Origin: Reticulitermes speratus
Lineage: Eukaryota > Arthropoda > Insecta > Blattodea > Rhinotermitidae
Length of the DNA stretch: 64,000 nucleotides
NCBI GenBank assembly: GCA_021186555.1
Contig: JAJKFL010000011.1
Span: forward strand, 399,001-463,000
Direction of reading: 5' to 3'
Shown: positions 1 to 12,306 of the stretch, one piece after another
Layout: the number at the start of each line of letters is the position of its first letter
Position numbering within the stretch: the first letter of the stretch is position 1
Translations under genes and position numbers: made by a program
Notes under the pieces: generated by a model
Seen by the model: only the letters and a program-made list of their open reading frames with translations
What the model was told of the DNA's origin: nothing
The model's database searches: none

Positions 1-1229
1 AATGGCTCAGGACTTAGTATGTTACTTGAATGGGACTTGGATAGGAGTGGCTCAGGACTTAGTATGTTACTTGAATGGGACTTGGAGAGGAATGGCTCGA
101 GACTTTGTATGTTACTAGGATGGGACTTGGATAGGATTGACTCGGGACATTGTATGTTATTGGGATGGGACTTGGAAAGGAGTGGCTCAGGACTTAGTAT
201 GTTACTTGGATGGGACTTGGAGAGGAGTGGCTCGAGACTTTGTATGTTACTAGGATGGGACTTGGATAGGAGTGACTCGGGACATTGTATGTTATTGGGA
301 TGGGACTTGGAAAGGAGTGGCTCAGGACTTAGTATGTTACTTGGATGGGACTTGGAGAGGAGTGGCTCGAGACTTTGTATGTTACTAGGATGGGACTTGG
401 ATAGGAGTGACTCGGGACATTGTATGTTATTGGGATGGGACTTGGAAAGGAGTGGCTCAGGACTTAGTATGTTACTTGGATGGGACTTGGAGAGGAGTGG
501 CTCGAGACTTTGTATGTTACTAGGATGGGACTTGGATAGGAGTGACTCGGGACATTGTATGTTATTGGGATGGGACTTGGAAAGGAGTGGCTCAGGACTT
601 AGTATGTTACTTGGATGGGACTTGGAGAGGAGTGGCTCGAGACTTTGTATGTTACTAGGATGGGACTTGGATAGGAGTGACTCGGGACATTGTATGTTAT
701 TGGGATGGGACTTGGAAAGGAGTGGCTCGGGACTTAGTATGTTACTTGGATGGGACTTGGAGAGGAGTGGCTCGAGACTTTGTATGTTACTAGGATGGGA
801 CTTGGATAGGAGTGACTCGGGACATTGTATGTTATTGGGATGGGACTTGGATAGGAGTGACTCGGGACATTGTATGTTATTGGGATGGGACTTGGATAGG
901 AGTGGCTCAGGACTTAGTATGTTACTTGAATGGGACTTGGAGAGGAATGGCTCGAGACTTTGTATGTTACTAGGATGGGACTTGGATAGGAGTGACTCGG
1001 GACATTGTATGTTATTGGGATGGGACTTGGATAGGAGTGGCTCAGGACTTAGTATGTTACTTGAATGGGACTTGGAAAGGAGTGGCTCAGGACTTAGTAT
1101 GTTACTTGGATGGGACTTGGAGAGGAGTGGCTCGAGACTTTGTATGTTACTAGGATGGGACTTGGATAGGAGTGACTCGGGACATTGTATGTTATTGGGA
1201 TGGGACTTGGATAGGAGTGACTCAGATTT
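1..1229. repeat. 45-bp minisatellite with 135-bp higher-order period
   Basis: About 27 tandem copies of a 45-bp unit run from the window edge to about 1229. Three unit variants, ending in ACTTAGTATG, ACTTTGTATG and ACATTGTATG, alternate in a fixed order through most of the array, which gives a 135-bp higher-order repeat. The order breaks around 835-1080, where variants are duplicated or skipped. Because 45 is a multiple of 3, one frame stays open for 405 codons. It has no signal peptide, no non-repetitive domain and no splice context, so I treat it as non-coding. The array probably continues to the left of the window. Confidence 0.95.
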
Positions 1230-3148
1230 TGTCTGATAGCTGATCTTGTTGCTACTTCTGTGGGCCCTAATATACGGGACGTGGAGCCGTGTAGACTGGC
1301 AGTATTGTGCCGACGTTTCAGTGGATCCTACGATCTCCATCAACAGGGAATATGATAAAGGAAGCTACAGAATCCTCTAATACTTCGGTAGTCCTACAAG
1401 ACTACACGGTGTCACGTCTCAGAAGCCAACAATATTCATTCTCACTGCTGTACCAATTTCTGCTCTTACCTACGGCAAGACAGAAGATAGGCGAGCTTTG
1501 CGACGTAAACACGGAGCGCCTTATGTCGTGAACAGCTCCGTCCTTTCGTCTGTACATGTACAGTTACGCGTGTACCGTGAAACCGTACGAAATTTTGAAA
1601 CTAAGGAACGCCTTGGAGAATTCTGTGCACTACGTCACGAAAATAGTAAAAATATTCGTAGAGATAATTATAGACAAAACTGACTCCAGTGCAGCATTTG
1701 TATCCTTGTTGCCGTCATGTGTGTTACGACTATTTAAAAAGTTGAACGCAATAAGCAGACGCAATAGACCTAACGCCTTTAAAGGAGGAAAACCACAACG
1801 AAACATTTAAAGTCACTATAATTCTGCTGGACACGCTGACTGACAGTCAGCATAAAACAGACGGTTTATTGAAGCAATGTAATTAGAATACTTCTAGAGC
1901 AACAATGACACATACAGCTAGAGACATAGGTGGCGTGTGACGTCAGGTGGCTATTCAGTTACAGATCCGGGGTTTACCTCATTTAAAATTCAAAACCACA
2001 TCGCGTGGCTTTACTTCGTGCGAACAGCTGGCCGAGTGTGTGGAAAGATTTGGAGGTGCGAGGGCGGAAGGCAGACGGCTTATATGTTAAATAAGCTGGT
2101 TATTTTTTGAAACCCTCCTCAAATATCAAAGGGCAGTCATATGACTGGAATTTTAATCAATAATCAACGTACTGATGCAATTACGTTGCATGATGGATAT
2201 TTACAGCAATTCAAATAATTTTATGTATTACAGCGCATGCCAAAACCTGCAGCAGTGCGTCAGAAGTAAAGCGAAGCAAACGCTAGAAATTAACTACGAT
2301 TTTAACTCATAAAGAAGCGTTCTGCCAGCAAACCGTATTTCGTATGCAGACACAAAGTTCTGGCATTGCTACAGACTTGAGTACCGTATATGTTTAAAGA
2401 TGATGCATAATACTGTTTTGTAAAATGTTTATAGTGTTTTAGACTGTAAAATTGTGTATATTTGTGTATTTATGATTTCTTCCACATCCTATTGTCTTTG
2501 TGACATACTTATGTATCCATGGAAGGTATGCATGTATGTACGTAATGATCAAGATGACGATGATGATAAACGACTGGGCACAACTTTGGAATTTGATAAA
2601 TCCCGTCTTAAAATCCCGCCATACAGACTGTTCTAACAAGATATAAATTTAACCCTATTCACATTAATAGCCTGTGTACACATGCATTACTCAAACCCGG
2701 TTCTTTAAAGCGTGGATAGTCTGTGGTTTATTGCGCTATATAGCTGTCATTATCTTCGGCTACATAGCGTCGAAATGTATCATTGCGAACCATTATTTGA
2801 AAATATCTGAAGAGAGAGGCCCTAGCATAATGGAGAACACTACAACGGAATTTGCCTGCAGCGGACAGAGTAAATTCACGATAAATGGCGACAGGACAAC
2901 AAGTGTGCCAACATGAACCGTCCGACTCCCAAATACACGTCTAGACACTTACCACTACATTATCCTGCTTAGAAAATAACAGATACGCTGCGTGTTTGAA
3001 AACGGGGTGTAACGAATGTTTTTCTGTGAACAGACGGAGGTAATTACTGTGGCTTTTAAACGTAACAGACACCTCGTTTAAAGCCCAGTTTTTAGTTTAT
3101 GTCCTACTAGGTTTAAATTACAAAACTCTAATTTCTGCCCACACAGTA
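1230..3148. other. Unassigned non-coding stretch
   Basis: AT-rich sequence with only short open frames (at most 84 codons), without coding character or recognisable domains. I see no RNA gene here. Confidence 0.6.
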
Positions 3149-4060
3149 TATTTATGTGTTTTGTGTGGATCTCAGAACAAACAGCGATTATTTCACTGTA
3201 CAGCATTAACTGACTGGTTTGTATAACTGAGACGGAGTGTGTTTACTGCGCGGTACGGACTGTATTTATGTGTTTTGTGTGGATCTCAGAACAAACAGCG
3301 ATTATTTCACTGTACAACATTAACTGACTGTTTTGTATAACTGAGACGGAGTGTGTTTACTGCGCGGTACGGACTGTATTTATGTGTTTTGTGTGGATCT
3401 CAGAACAAACAGCGATTATTTCACTGTACAACATTAACTGACTGTTTTGTATAACTGAGACGGAGTGTGTTTACTGCGCGGTACGGACTGTATTTATGTG
3501 TTTTGTGTGGATCTCAGAACAAACAGCGATTATTTCACTGTACAACATTAACTGACTGGTTTGTATAAGTGAGACGGAGTGTGTTTACTGCGCGGTACGG
3601 ACTGTATTTATGTGTTTTGTGTGGATCTCAGAACAAACAGCGATTATTTCACTGTACAGCATTAACTGACTGTTTTGTATAACTGAGACGGAGTGTGTTT
3701 ACTGCGCGGTACGGACTGTATTTATGTGTTTTGTGTGGATCTCAGAACAAACAGCGATTATTTCACTGTACAGCATTAACTGACTGTTTTGTATAACTGA
3801 GACGGAGTGTGTTTACTGTGCGGTACGGACTGTATTTATGTGTTTTGTGTGGATCTCAGAACAAACAGCGATTATTTCACTGTACAGCATTAACTGACTG
3901 TTTTGTATAACTGAGACGGAGTGTGTTTACTGTGCGGTACGGACTGTATTTATGTGTTTTGTGTGGATCTCAGAACAAACAGCGCTTATTTCACTGTACA
4001 ACATTAACTGACTGGTTTGTGTAACTGAGACGGAGTGTGTTTACTGCGCGTTACGAAATG
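3149..4060. repeat. 114-bp tandem array, copy 1
   Basis: Eight head-to-tail copies of a 114-bp unit beginning TATTTATGTGTTTTGTGTGG and ending GCGCGGTACGGACTG. Copies differ at a few sites, such as CAGCATTAA versus CAACATTAA and GCGCGG versus GTGCGG. The same unit forms a second array at 28848-30446, and a diverged single unit lies at 18789-18902. The flanks of the two arrays are also related (TTCTGCCCACAC on the left, TTCAAATATAATT-like on the right). This indicates a dispersed element whose interior amplified in tandem. Confidence 0.95.
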
Positions 4061-5805
4061 AAATTTGAAATATAATTCAGTAGTGTTAGTGTGTAAAGGG
4101 CTCAATGCAAGTACGGAAATATTCTGACATATCAGTATTCTTAAACAAAACTAGGAACGTAAAGTGTTAAATACGGAATAAATGTCTTCTACTTGTCTTG
4201 CCGTTTATAATTATTGTATATCTGCTTTGTTGTGGCTCTTAAATCCCTGGCACTAAAACTCACGCTGAAGGAAGAAATTAATTAAACCGAACTTCGGTAA
4301 AATTTTCGGAAGTGGGAGCGCTTACACCTCTAGCGTAATGTCTGTTTTATCGCTTCTCTTTGCTATTATTTTCTTCGCATTCCAGTTCCAAGAATCGGAT
4401 AAACCGTAACAATCTCACTACAGGAGGAAAGTTACTAATTGAAGGTTTTTGTCATCACCATAATACAGTGAATATAAACAATGACAAGGATGAATTGAAA
4501 TGAGATGTTTAGTTTCAAAGGAGGTGCCTTCATCCTGGATATTTGTAGCGTTTCATTTAACCACCCTCAGCGTACAGAACGTACAAGATTACTGAAGAAA
4601 CTCCTGTCTAACATCCGCCAGAGATGATCGATCAAAAACCTGTCTTCTTGTTACATGTACTGAATAATTTACACCTGGCAAGAGGAGGCAAGTATGCTGA
4701 GGGTTGGTTGGGCTGGGCTGAAAACACGAGGCCGATAGAGGCATTGCTGCCGATACATCGATTCTCTCAGCTTCTACGTGCTTCTATTGCTTTTGATTTA
4801 GAAGTCGAAAAAAATATATATCTAAGTGTAAAGTTAAGTGTAAAGTATAGGGTTAAGCTTTGATTTTGAAGGGTAGTTACTGCACTATTCTGGATGCCTT
4901 GTCGAATCTGATGGAGCAGTGTCAAGTAATATTAAGTACCGAATGAATCTAAGTTTCAGTACTGTATATTAATTATTAATTGCGTTTGAATAGACTCAGC
5001 TGATAACATCCGTACTGCATACAGTTAGCTGAATGTATAGGCTACAGTCAAAGAAGGTGTTTGTCCGACTGTGGCAACCAAAACTCAGATATCACCTTGA
5101 TAATTTTGCAGCAAATTTATGAGGACTATGAGTTGTGCTGTGCTAAACATAAAGCGACTTTTAGAACACCCGGTATAATTAAAACCGACACGCGGGAACA
5201 GGGTCGGGCCACGGGGTTTCTACCCCTTGGAATCACGAATGACCTGATTCACACCCTGATTCCCATGGCAAACACTGACGTCGCAGCCCAGCTGCCACGG
5301 TCAAGCGCTGAGGCCGGTGACACAGTTGAGCATGCAATATCGAGTGTCCATCCTTGTATGGGAGAGTGATTGAGTGTGTCACATCCCGGTTGCCATGGAA
5401 TCCAGTGTGGCCTCATGCTCCGATTTCCACTTTTACGATAGTCTGTGTTCTATGTGATGTTCGTGCTAAGGTCGAAGAGACAGTTGAGCATCGAGCATAT
5501 AACACAACATAGCGCAAACAGACTCAGAACTTCGACACAAAAAACGAACGTTCTCTTTGGTGCAACACAACAACTGGCCGTGTTGTAGCGCGTATTATGA
5601 CAGAGCGTCATAGGGCGGACACGTGACTAGTGAAATACAAAATTAATTTCGTACCTCACGGGGAATACACTGCATTTCCATTACAAATACCAACCGGTTA
5701 ATCCTGTCGGGAAATATTTCATGTTCATTCATAGAATGAACATAAATGACAGCCTTAAATACACCTCTCTGGCAAAATGGGGAGAATTTTAATGTCAAAT
5801 AGCAA
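4061..5805. other. Unassigned non-coding stretch
   Basis: No supported gene. A GC-richer segment at about 5170-5420 holds a 102-codon open frame (5061-5369) that looks like a degenerate interspersed repeat rather than an exon. No splice signals or motifs support it. Confidence 0.5.
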
Positions 5806-6316
5806 CACAGGCAATGTACGTATCACGTAACACTGAGGCGCGTTCGCGTAACCGTTGTACCTGTGAGAAAGCAATACATATTACATATTCTGAGTGTGTG
5901 TCTTTATCCTTATTTATCAAGCATGCAATGCGCATGCGTCGTATTTTATTGTAAACTGTGGCCTGCCTGGTTTTACCATACTTTTCCACATTATCTCATA
6001 AATGATACGATTTTCGGACAAAATTTACTGAAAGTAAAATGAGTGTTTCGATTTTCTCTACAACTTTTGTCTGAAACACTTGTAATTCTAAGAATAATTC
6101 AGCGAGATATTATCATAAATGTACATAGCACCGGTTATACTTTTCAGATTGAATGAGACTTCAATTTTCTCGACAGATTTTCGAAAAAAACTCAAATATC
6201 AAAATTCATGAAAATCCGTGCAGTGGGAGCCGAGTTGTTCCATGCGGAAAGACGGACAGACAGGCAGACATGACGAAGCTAATAGTCGTATTTCGCAATT
6301 TTGCGAACGAGCCTAA
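5806..6316. mobile_element. Dispersed element, copy A, with terminal inverted motif
   Basis: This segment is homologous along its whole length to 57310-57826. Shared landmarks include AATGTACGTAT, AGGCGCGTTCGCGTAACC, TTATCTCATAAATGA, ATGAAAATCCGTG and GGGAGCCGAGTTGTTCCATG. AGGCGCGTTCGC at 5836 is mirrored near the right end by GCGAACGAGCCT (6303-6314), which suggests a non-autonomous DNA transposon or MITE. Homology seems to run some 30 bp to the left of the inverted motif, so the true ends are unsure. No target duplication could be fixed. Confidence 0.65.
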
Positions 6317-6544
6317 AATGCTGATATTTCAAACGAGCATCATCTTACGTTTCTCGTATCCTTATTTATGCACGACTTCATATGGGTCATGACAATAGCA
6401 CAGCAGTCAATTTCACATTCACCACGTCGTGTTATATAGCGAAATTATTTTATCTGACAACTGTCACCAGTTTCCGCTACGTCTATAAGAAACCAATATG
6501 CGAGTTATCAGGCTTCGGTCTTCATTAGTGTGGCACATCGTACG

Positions 6545-6650
6545 TTGTTATTTGGACCCTTGACGATGAGACTGGTAAGTTGTACCGAAACGTCGGTGAA
6601 CAACTACCACCCTACGAAGAGAAACATCCCAGAAGAGCGAAGGCCTGGAG
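6545..6650 (+). mobile_element. Hairpin-bearing dispersed retroposon, fragment
   Basis: It carries the two hallmarks of a family seen many times in this window. The first is a short block of the form TGA(N)GATGA, a spacer, then CGAAACGTCGG (here TTGACGATGAGACTGG and CCGAAACGTCGG). The second, about 50 bp on, is ACATCCCAGAAGAGCG. Relatives lie near 14613, 18230, 20393, 20885, 21390, 30610, 31110, 33440 and 42005. Confidence 0.6.
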
Positions 6651-6733
6651 AAAATTATAATTTAATAAGCAGTATTTTAATGACTTCAGTCGTCATCAAT
6701 CTAGAAACACGTACCGAAGCACGTGGCGGATTT

Positions 6734-7431
6734 GTATGTGCGTTATGTCAAGCCCTTTATATGACGGACTTAGTATGTGCATGTTATGTCAAGCCCTTTA
6801 TATGACGGACTTAGTATGTGCATGTTATGTCAAGCCCTTTATATGACGGACTTAGTATGTGCATGTTATGTCAAGCCCTTTATATGACGGACTTAGTATG
6901 TGCATGTTATGTCAAGCCCTTTATATGACGGACTTAGTATGTGCATGTTATGTCAAGCCCTTTATATGACGGACTTAGTATGTGCATGTTATGTCAAGCC
7001 CTTTATATGACGGACTTAGTATGTGCATGTTATGTCAAGCCCTTTATATGACGGACTTAGTATGTGCATGTTATATCAAGTCCTTTATATGACGGACTTA
7101 GTATGTGCATGTTATGTCAAGCCCTTTATATGACGGACTTAGTATGTGCATGTTACGTCAAGTCCTTTATATGACGGACTTAGTATGTGCATGTTATGTC
7201 AAGCCCTTTATATGACGGACTTAGTATGTGCATGTTATGTCAAGCCCTTTATATGACGGACTTAGTATGTGCATGTTATGTCAAGCCCTTTATATGACGG
7301 ACTTAGTATGTGCATGTTATGTCAAGCCCTTTATATGACGGACTTAGTATGTGCATGTTATGTCAAGCTCTTTATATGACGGACTTAGTATGTGCATGTT
7401 ATGTCAAGCTCTTTATAAGACGGACTCACTT
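6734..7431. repeat. 41-bp minisatellite
   Basis: About 17 copies of a 41-bp unit containing TTATGTCAAGCCCTTTATATG and GACGGACTTAGTATGTGC. Most copies are identical, with isolated C/T changes near the middle and right end. It shares the 13-mer GGACTTAGTATGT with the 45-bp array at 1-1229. Confidence 0.95.
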
Positions 7432-8071
7432 CTAGTCTAAATACTCGTAAAACAACGTACGGTGTAAGTCTGCACAACTGTCGGTCACAATATAAGGTAC
7501 ACTGCTGAACTGAAGCCAGCAAATGCTGGCCGCTACTTAAGTGCATTAACTTATTGTGTCCAACGGCGCAATTATTTACCTCCAGGTTTCAATTCCCTTC
7601 TGAGCGGTAAGGAGATACTAAAGTTATGCCATCTCCCGCAGTACTAATTACTTGACGTCACAGTTCACGAAATTTTAGACTTCCGTTTTGTAACAGTCAC
7701 ACTAAGAACACACCGGAGTTTCGGTAATAGGGGAAGATATGCCAATGTGAACCCAAATTCGGCAGTATAATTATGACGCGTTAATATGGAAGTCTTCCTG
7801 AGGTTTCGGTTGACTCATCTAAGATTGATACTAATCTAAACTTAATATATATACATATTTGCTTTACATAACTACGCTTTGTCATCTGCCTGGGTTATCT
7901 AATACAATCATAATGTAAACCAGGGGTGAATAAATCCCGGGCGACTAAATTTTGCTTCCTGACTCCTAATGCTTATGGGTCCTCAGTACGAAAATTTCAT
8001 CACCCATCTGACACCTAAAATTTTTAAGAGGTTTCTAGATGTTTTAAAAATTTGTGTACCCTGATGTAAAC
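7432..8071. other. Unassigned non-coding stretch
   Basis: AT-rich sequence. I see no open frame of coding character, RNA gene or repeat unit here. Confidence 0.6.
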
Positions 8072-8300
8072 GGGTACGCGGTGGTGCAGTTTGTTGACGC
8101 ACTGCGCTACTGTTACCGTCTGTCTCCTCAATTTGCCCGGCGCTACTTTTACGCTCACAACGTAACGCACTAGCTCACGTTTCGCATGCTCCACCTCAGG
8201 GAATACAGCACGCCTCTATTGTAATACAATTCGATCCCTGGCTGTAAATTTGGCATGGCCGAAGCAATGTTTGTCCCACAGAACAAAAGAAAACTGTTTG
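8072..8300 (+). mobile_element. Possible diverged tRNA-like SINE head
   Basis: GGGTACGCGGTGGTGCAGT followed by GACGCACTGCGCTAC resembles the tRNA-derived head of the SINE at 54778-55083, including its box A. A weak box-B-like ATTCGATCCCTGG lies near 8230. The sequence between is not recognisably SINE, so this may be two fragments. Confidence 0.35.
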
Positions 8301-8454
8301 TATCTTCGTCCATCCCGTCGTAAAATTTTATAAGAAGGTTCTACAAAATGTCACAGCAAAACATCCCGTTGTAGCTCCGAAACTTAAGTTTTCTAATCCC
8401 TTCTCTAAGCAAGTACCAAAAGAAGACCTCATCCAGCTTGAATAACTTTCAACG

Positions 8455-8780
8455 GTAACACTACAACATGGAAGGTCGTGGGTTCGATTCCGGATGAAGT
8501 CATTGGGATTTTTTTATTGACTTAATCTTTACGGTCGCACTATGGCCCTGGTGTCAACTCAACTTCTAACAAAAATTAGTACCAGGGATATCTCCTGGGG
8601 GAGGGGGGGTAAAGGCGGTCGGTGCGTAGGGCTGACAACCTTTCCACGTTCATGTGACGATTTTATAGAAATTCTGGAAGCCTCAAACTCCTGGAGCCCT
8701 AAGGGCCTGTTCAGGCCTGTAATGGGAGAGCTTTAGCTGATGTGAAGGATGATTTATATATATATAAATAAGTATATATA
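8455..8780 (+). mobile_element. tRNA-derived SINE, family 1, 5'-truncated copy
   Basis: It contains box B (GGTTCGATTCC) followed by the family body: CGCACTATGGCCCTGG, an AGTACCAGGG block, GGTGCGTAGGGCTGACAACC, a TTCATGTG block and AGGCCTGTAATGGGA. The same body occurs at 13985-14222 and, complete, at 54778-55083 on the minus strand. The box A half is missing or unrecognisable. The tail runs into an A/T-rich TATATATA stretch. Confidence 0.8.
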
Positions 8781-9029
8781 GCCTTGAGCTACTGGCACAG
8801 GACTGCAGTAACTGTAGCAACTGCACAAACACTTTACATGGAGGGTCCCGAAGTAGTGAGTCAAGCCCTGTATATTCCCTAAATAAAGCAGAAATTACAT
8901 TGTGACTTAAATAAATTTTGTTATTTACATTTTTAGAACTCCGAGGAGAGGCAAAGCCTTTCCTTAAATCCGACAGCCTCTCAGCTGTTTTAGAACCCAG
9001 ATGTGTTCAAAAGACTGTCACTGACCACA

Positions 9030-9165
9030 AACCCCCACATTCTATTTCCCTAAGATCAATTCTAATATCATAATTCCACATACGCCTACGCTCCGTATAT
9101 GGTTATCCCAAGGCTTATTACATACCCCCAACCATCTCACCCTTCTTGATTTAACCACCCTAATA
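9030..9165 (-). mobile_element. Decayed LINE 3'-end fragment
   Basis: Read on the minus strand, part of this segment encodes RRRMWNYDIRIDLREI. This matches the C-terminal tail of the APE-type LINE seen better at 22735-23180 (a W-D/E-N-I-x-x-D-L-x-E-like run). It is short, frameshifted and inactive. I infer the family from the amino-acid pattern only. Confidence 0.5.
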
Positions 9166-10080
9166 AACCAAACTAAATCAACGACACCGAGTCACATCCT
9201 AGAAGACTTGAATCCTCACCCTCAAAGTATTAGGTAAAGAGTGCGAGTTGCGAATAATATTACACAGCTTCGATAAAACAGGGAAAGTTGAAATGCGTAA
9301 GGCTTATAGGAACTTTAAAATGCAGACGTGTTTTGGTGTCGTCTGTTTTACTTACGTGGTTAAGATGTTCATGAACGTTCCTTATTTTAACATTGCTTCT
9401 GATTCATACCTTAACGTCGCTTCTAAATAAAGGAGGAGGAAAAAAGGAGACAAAAAGCAAAAAAGAAGGAAGAATAATTGACAGAATTCAAAAGAAAAGA
9501 AGAAAAGGAAGGCGGACATAAAGTCGTGCATCCAAAGATGTTCCAGCATGTATCTTGAATACCCTCCAGTGGACCAATCATTAATCAAGACAGAGCTCAA
9601 CGCTATACCCGTTTTTATAGTGTCGAGAGAAGAGTCCATCTGTTACAAAGGTTTTTCAGTGACAATAAGCACCACACCCTGTGCCGAAGGAACTCAACGG
9701 TACTGACTGGATGACCCCTTCTTGACTTCAAAAGATGTCACAGTCCCCCACATGCTAATAGTTGTACTTCACTAAATAAATAAACTCCACACAGCAGATT
9801 CGTTTTTGAGAAGCTGTCATTTCCTCACCTAGTCAAGAAATTCCGCGAATTAACTGATAAAGGACTAATTCCTGTTTTCCTTATCACAACAGCACTAACA
9901 GAAGATGGCAGAAGAAAAATGCGCTGGGTGGAAGAGTGACACATGATTCAAGGCAGTGTTACTTCGCAGGGACCTTGAAATAAATAGTGTCCCAGAGGTT
10001 GAGAGTCACTAACGAACTTCACAGCAAACTTCTTAGCAACACATATCTTTCACAATGAAACGTAATTGTCCCTTCATGGG
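9166..10080. other. Non-coding stretch with purine-rich tract
   Basis: Near 9192, CACATCCTAGAAGACTTGAA is a fragment of the hairpin-bearing dispersed family. About 9428-9515 is strongly purine-rich (A/G runs) on the plus strand. No gene is supported. Confidence 0.5.
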
Positions 10081-10505
10081 CCACGCCACGCCACGCCACA
10101 CGCCACGCCACGCCACGCCACGCCACGCCACGCCACGCCACGCCACGCCAGCCACGCCACGCCACGCCACGCCACGCCACGCCACGCCACGCCACGCCAC
10201 GCCACGCCACGCCACGCCACGCCACGCCACGCCACGCCACGCCACGCCACGCCACGCCACGCCACGCCACGCCACGCCACGCCACGCCACGCCACGCCAC
10301 GCCACGCCACGCCACGCCACGCCACGCCACGCCACGCCACGCCACGCCACGCCACGCCACGCCACGCCACGCCACCACGCCACGCCACGCAGCCACGCCA
10401 CGCCACGCCACGCCACGCCACGCCACGCCACGCCACGCCACGCCACGCCACGCCACGCCACGCCACGCCACGCCACGCCACGCCACGCCACGCCACGCCA
10501 CGCCA
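10081..10505. repeat. (CCACG)n pentanucleotide array
   Basis: About 85 copies of the pentamer CCACG/GCCAC over 425 bp, with a few single-base slips near 10095, 10150, 10374 and 10390. Long open frames arise in several frames on both strands (ATPRH- and AWRGV-type repeats) only because the pentamer contains no stop in any register. They should not be annotated as proteins. Confidence 0.97.
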
Positions 10506-11639
10506 TGTCCTGTCACAGTCTGTTCGTATGCAAAGTTAGATGACTACGAAAGTTCTTGTGCTACAAATCGCTACTTAATATAGTGCTGTAAGTAAAAGAG
10601 CTTATACAATACGCAGTCTGAATGGGGGTAATGAAAGGGAAAGACGTGTGCCCTTACAATGCAGGATAATTTATTGCAGACTTTCATGCCTTTTAAAAGA
10701 CGATATTTTCTTTTCGTGGGCAGCAGCGGGTAAATTCGCAAGGCTAAAAAGACATAGAACTTTACGGAAGATGTCGTTATGTTACGCTGCTTTATAAACT
10801 TAGCAAGAACAGGGTCAAAAGTCACGTGATATGTGACTAAGAATATCATAAAATTTACAGTTGTATTACAATTAATGTACCTCTAATATTTAAAGTTGCT
10901 GCAGTAACTAAAAACCCTTCATCATCATCATCATCAGCAGCAGCAGGGTTACAAGCTTGTTTCGCCTTTATGGGTATTGGCCTCTCCATCTTTACCTTGG
11001 TCGACCTACTTTCTTTTGCCTGTAGGACTGTATTCATTCCGAAAATGTTTTCATGGTCATACAATATGTATTCTGCAAATGGCCTTAAATATTTCATCGC
11101 ACTAACCAGTATGCTGTCTATACTGCTGTAGGGGGAAGAGGCTCTAGTGGCAGCAGTCTGAGTAAGCCACGAGCTTTTGCATTACTGGACACTTCTCCTT
11201 CTTCACCACAAATAAAGCAAAGAGAAAGCATAGAAAGAACACGAAAATGCGAGGGATAAAGAGAAATGGATGCAAAAATGTAACACAAAAAGGAGAAGAG
11301 TAGGTGACGAAACATAAACTACAGCATAGCGTACAAGAACGTAATTTATTGTATTGAGATGAGAGAATTCAGACACCTAGGTAAATTTTTATATACAATA
11401 AAATATAAATGAGTAAAATGAAACGCAACAGAAGGTTTGAGGAGGAATAGACAGGAATAATGTAAACAGAAGTATACACATGACATACTGCAAATTATAT
11501 ATACTATAAAGTCAAGGGATGTTTACCCCGCAAGGAGTGGTGTCATTAGCGCTGTAATTATTGCTACTTTTGCTTTCCCCTCAGGATCCAGAAATATAAG
11601 AATGTTATTAACTTGTCAGACACAACACGCAGTGTCTGA
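10506..11639. other. Non-coding stretch with short trinucleotide tract
   Basis: A compound trinucleotide microsatellite, (ATC)n followed by (AGC)n, lies at about 10919-10948. Otherwise no gene, RNA or repeat family is recognised. Confidence 0.55.
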
Positions 11640-11745
11640 TAACAAGTCACTAGCACCATCACGCCACTAGCACCAACACGTCACTAGCACCATCACGTCA
11701 CTAGCACCATCACGCCACTAGCACCAACACGTCACTAGCACCAAC
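11640..11745. repeat. Short tandem repeat, 17-bp unit
   Basis: About six copies of a 17-bp unit, CACTAGCACCATCACGT with A/T and C/T variants. It is the smallest of the minisatellites here and is diverged. Confidence 0.85.
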
Positions 11746-12005
11746 ATGATACAGAAGAGGGTTAGGCCTAATAGAATGGCTCTTCTGAGTTCCTGGAATC
11801 TCCTATTCATTTACATTTGACTAAGGTGAAAGTGTGTTAAACTTAGAGAACTTAGAGAGGTGGAATAAGAAAGAAGCGGATTTACATTTATTTGAATATT
11901 CAGTCTTGTTGACCTTACTTTGAGAAGGTCAGGTAAGAGTAAAAGGCAACACACACTCTCCTGAACTGCAGGAAAGTCTGCCTCAATTTAATCGTCTCCT
12001 GCAGG

Positions 12006-12306
12006 TGACAGTCTGATAAGACCAGTTGGTATATTGTTGTGGTTTTGGACAAAAATGTAATGTCTGACAGTCTGATAAGACCAGTTGGTATATTGTTGTG
12101 GTTTTGGACAAAAATGTAATGTCTGACAGTGTGATAAGACCAGTTGGTATATTGTTGTGGTTTTGGACAAAAATGTAATGTCTGACAGTCTGATAAGACC
12201 AGTTGGTATATTGTTGTGGTTTTGGACAAAAATGTAATGTCTGACAGTCTGATAAGACCAGTTGGTATATTGTTGTGGTTTTGGACAAAAATGTAATGTG
12301 TGACAG
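12006..12306. repeat. 59-bp minisatellite
   Basis: Five nearly identical copies of a 59-bp unit starting TGACAGTCTGATAAGACC and ending ACAAAAATGTAATGTC. Three minus-strand frames remain open across it because the unit length shifts the frame without meeting a stop. These are not genes. Confidence 0.95.

Noticed and set aside
1..1229. 405-codon open frame with 15-residue repeats
   Set aside because: It follows entirely from a stop-free 45-bp period, with no unique domain, start context or splice signal.
5061..5369. 102-codon frame in a GC-richer segment
   Set aside because: No motif, splice signals or conservation clue. It looks like a degenerate interspersed repeat.
10019..10543. Several overlapping 140-165-codon frames on both strands
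   Set aside because: All are translations of the (CCACG)n array. Several frames on both strands cannot all be real, and none has unique sequence.
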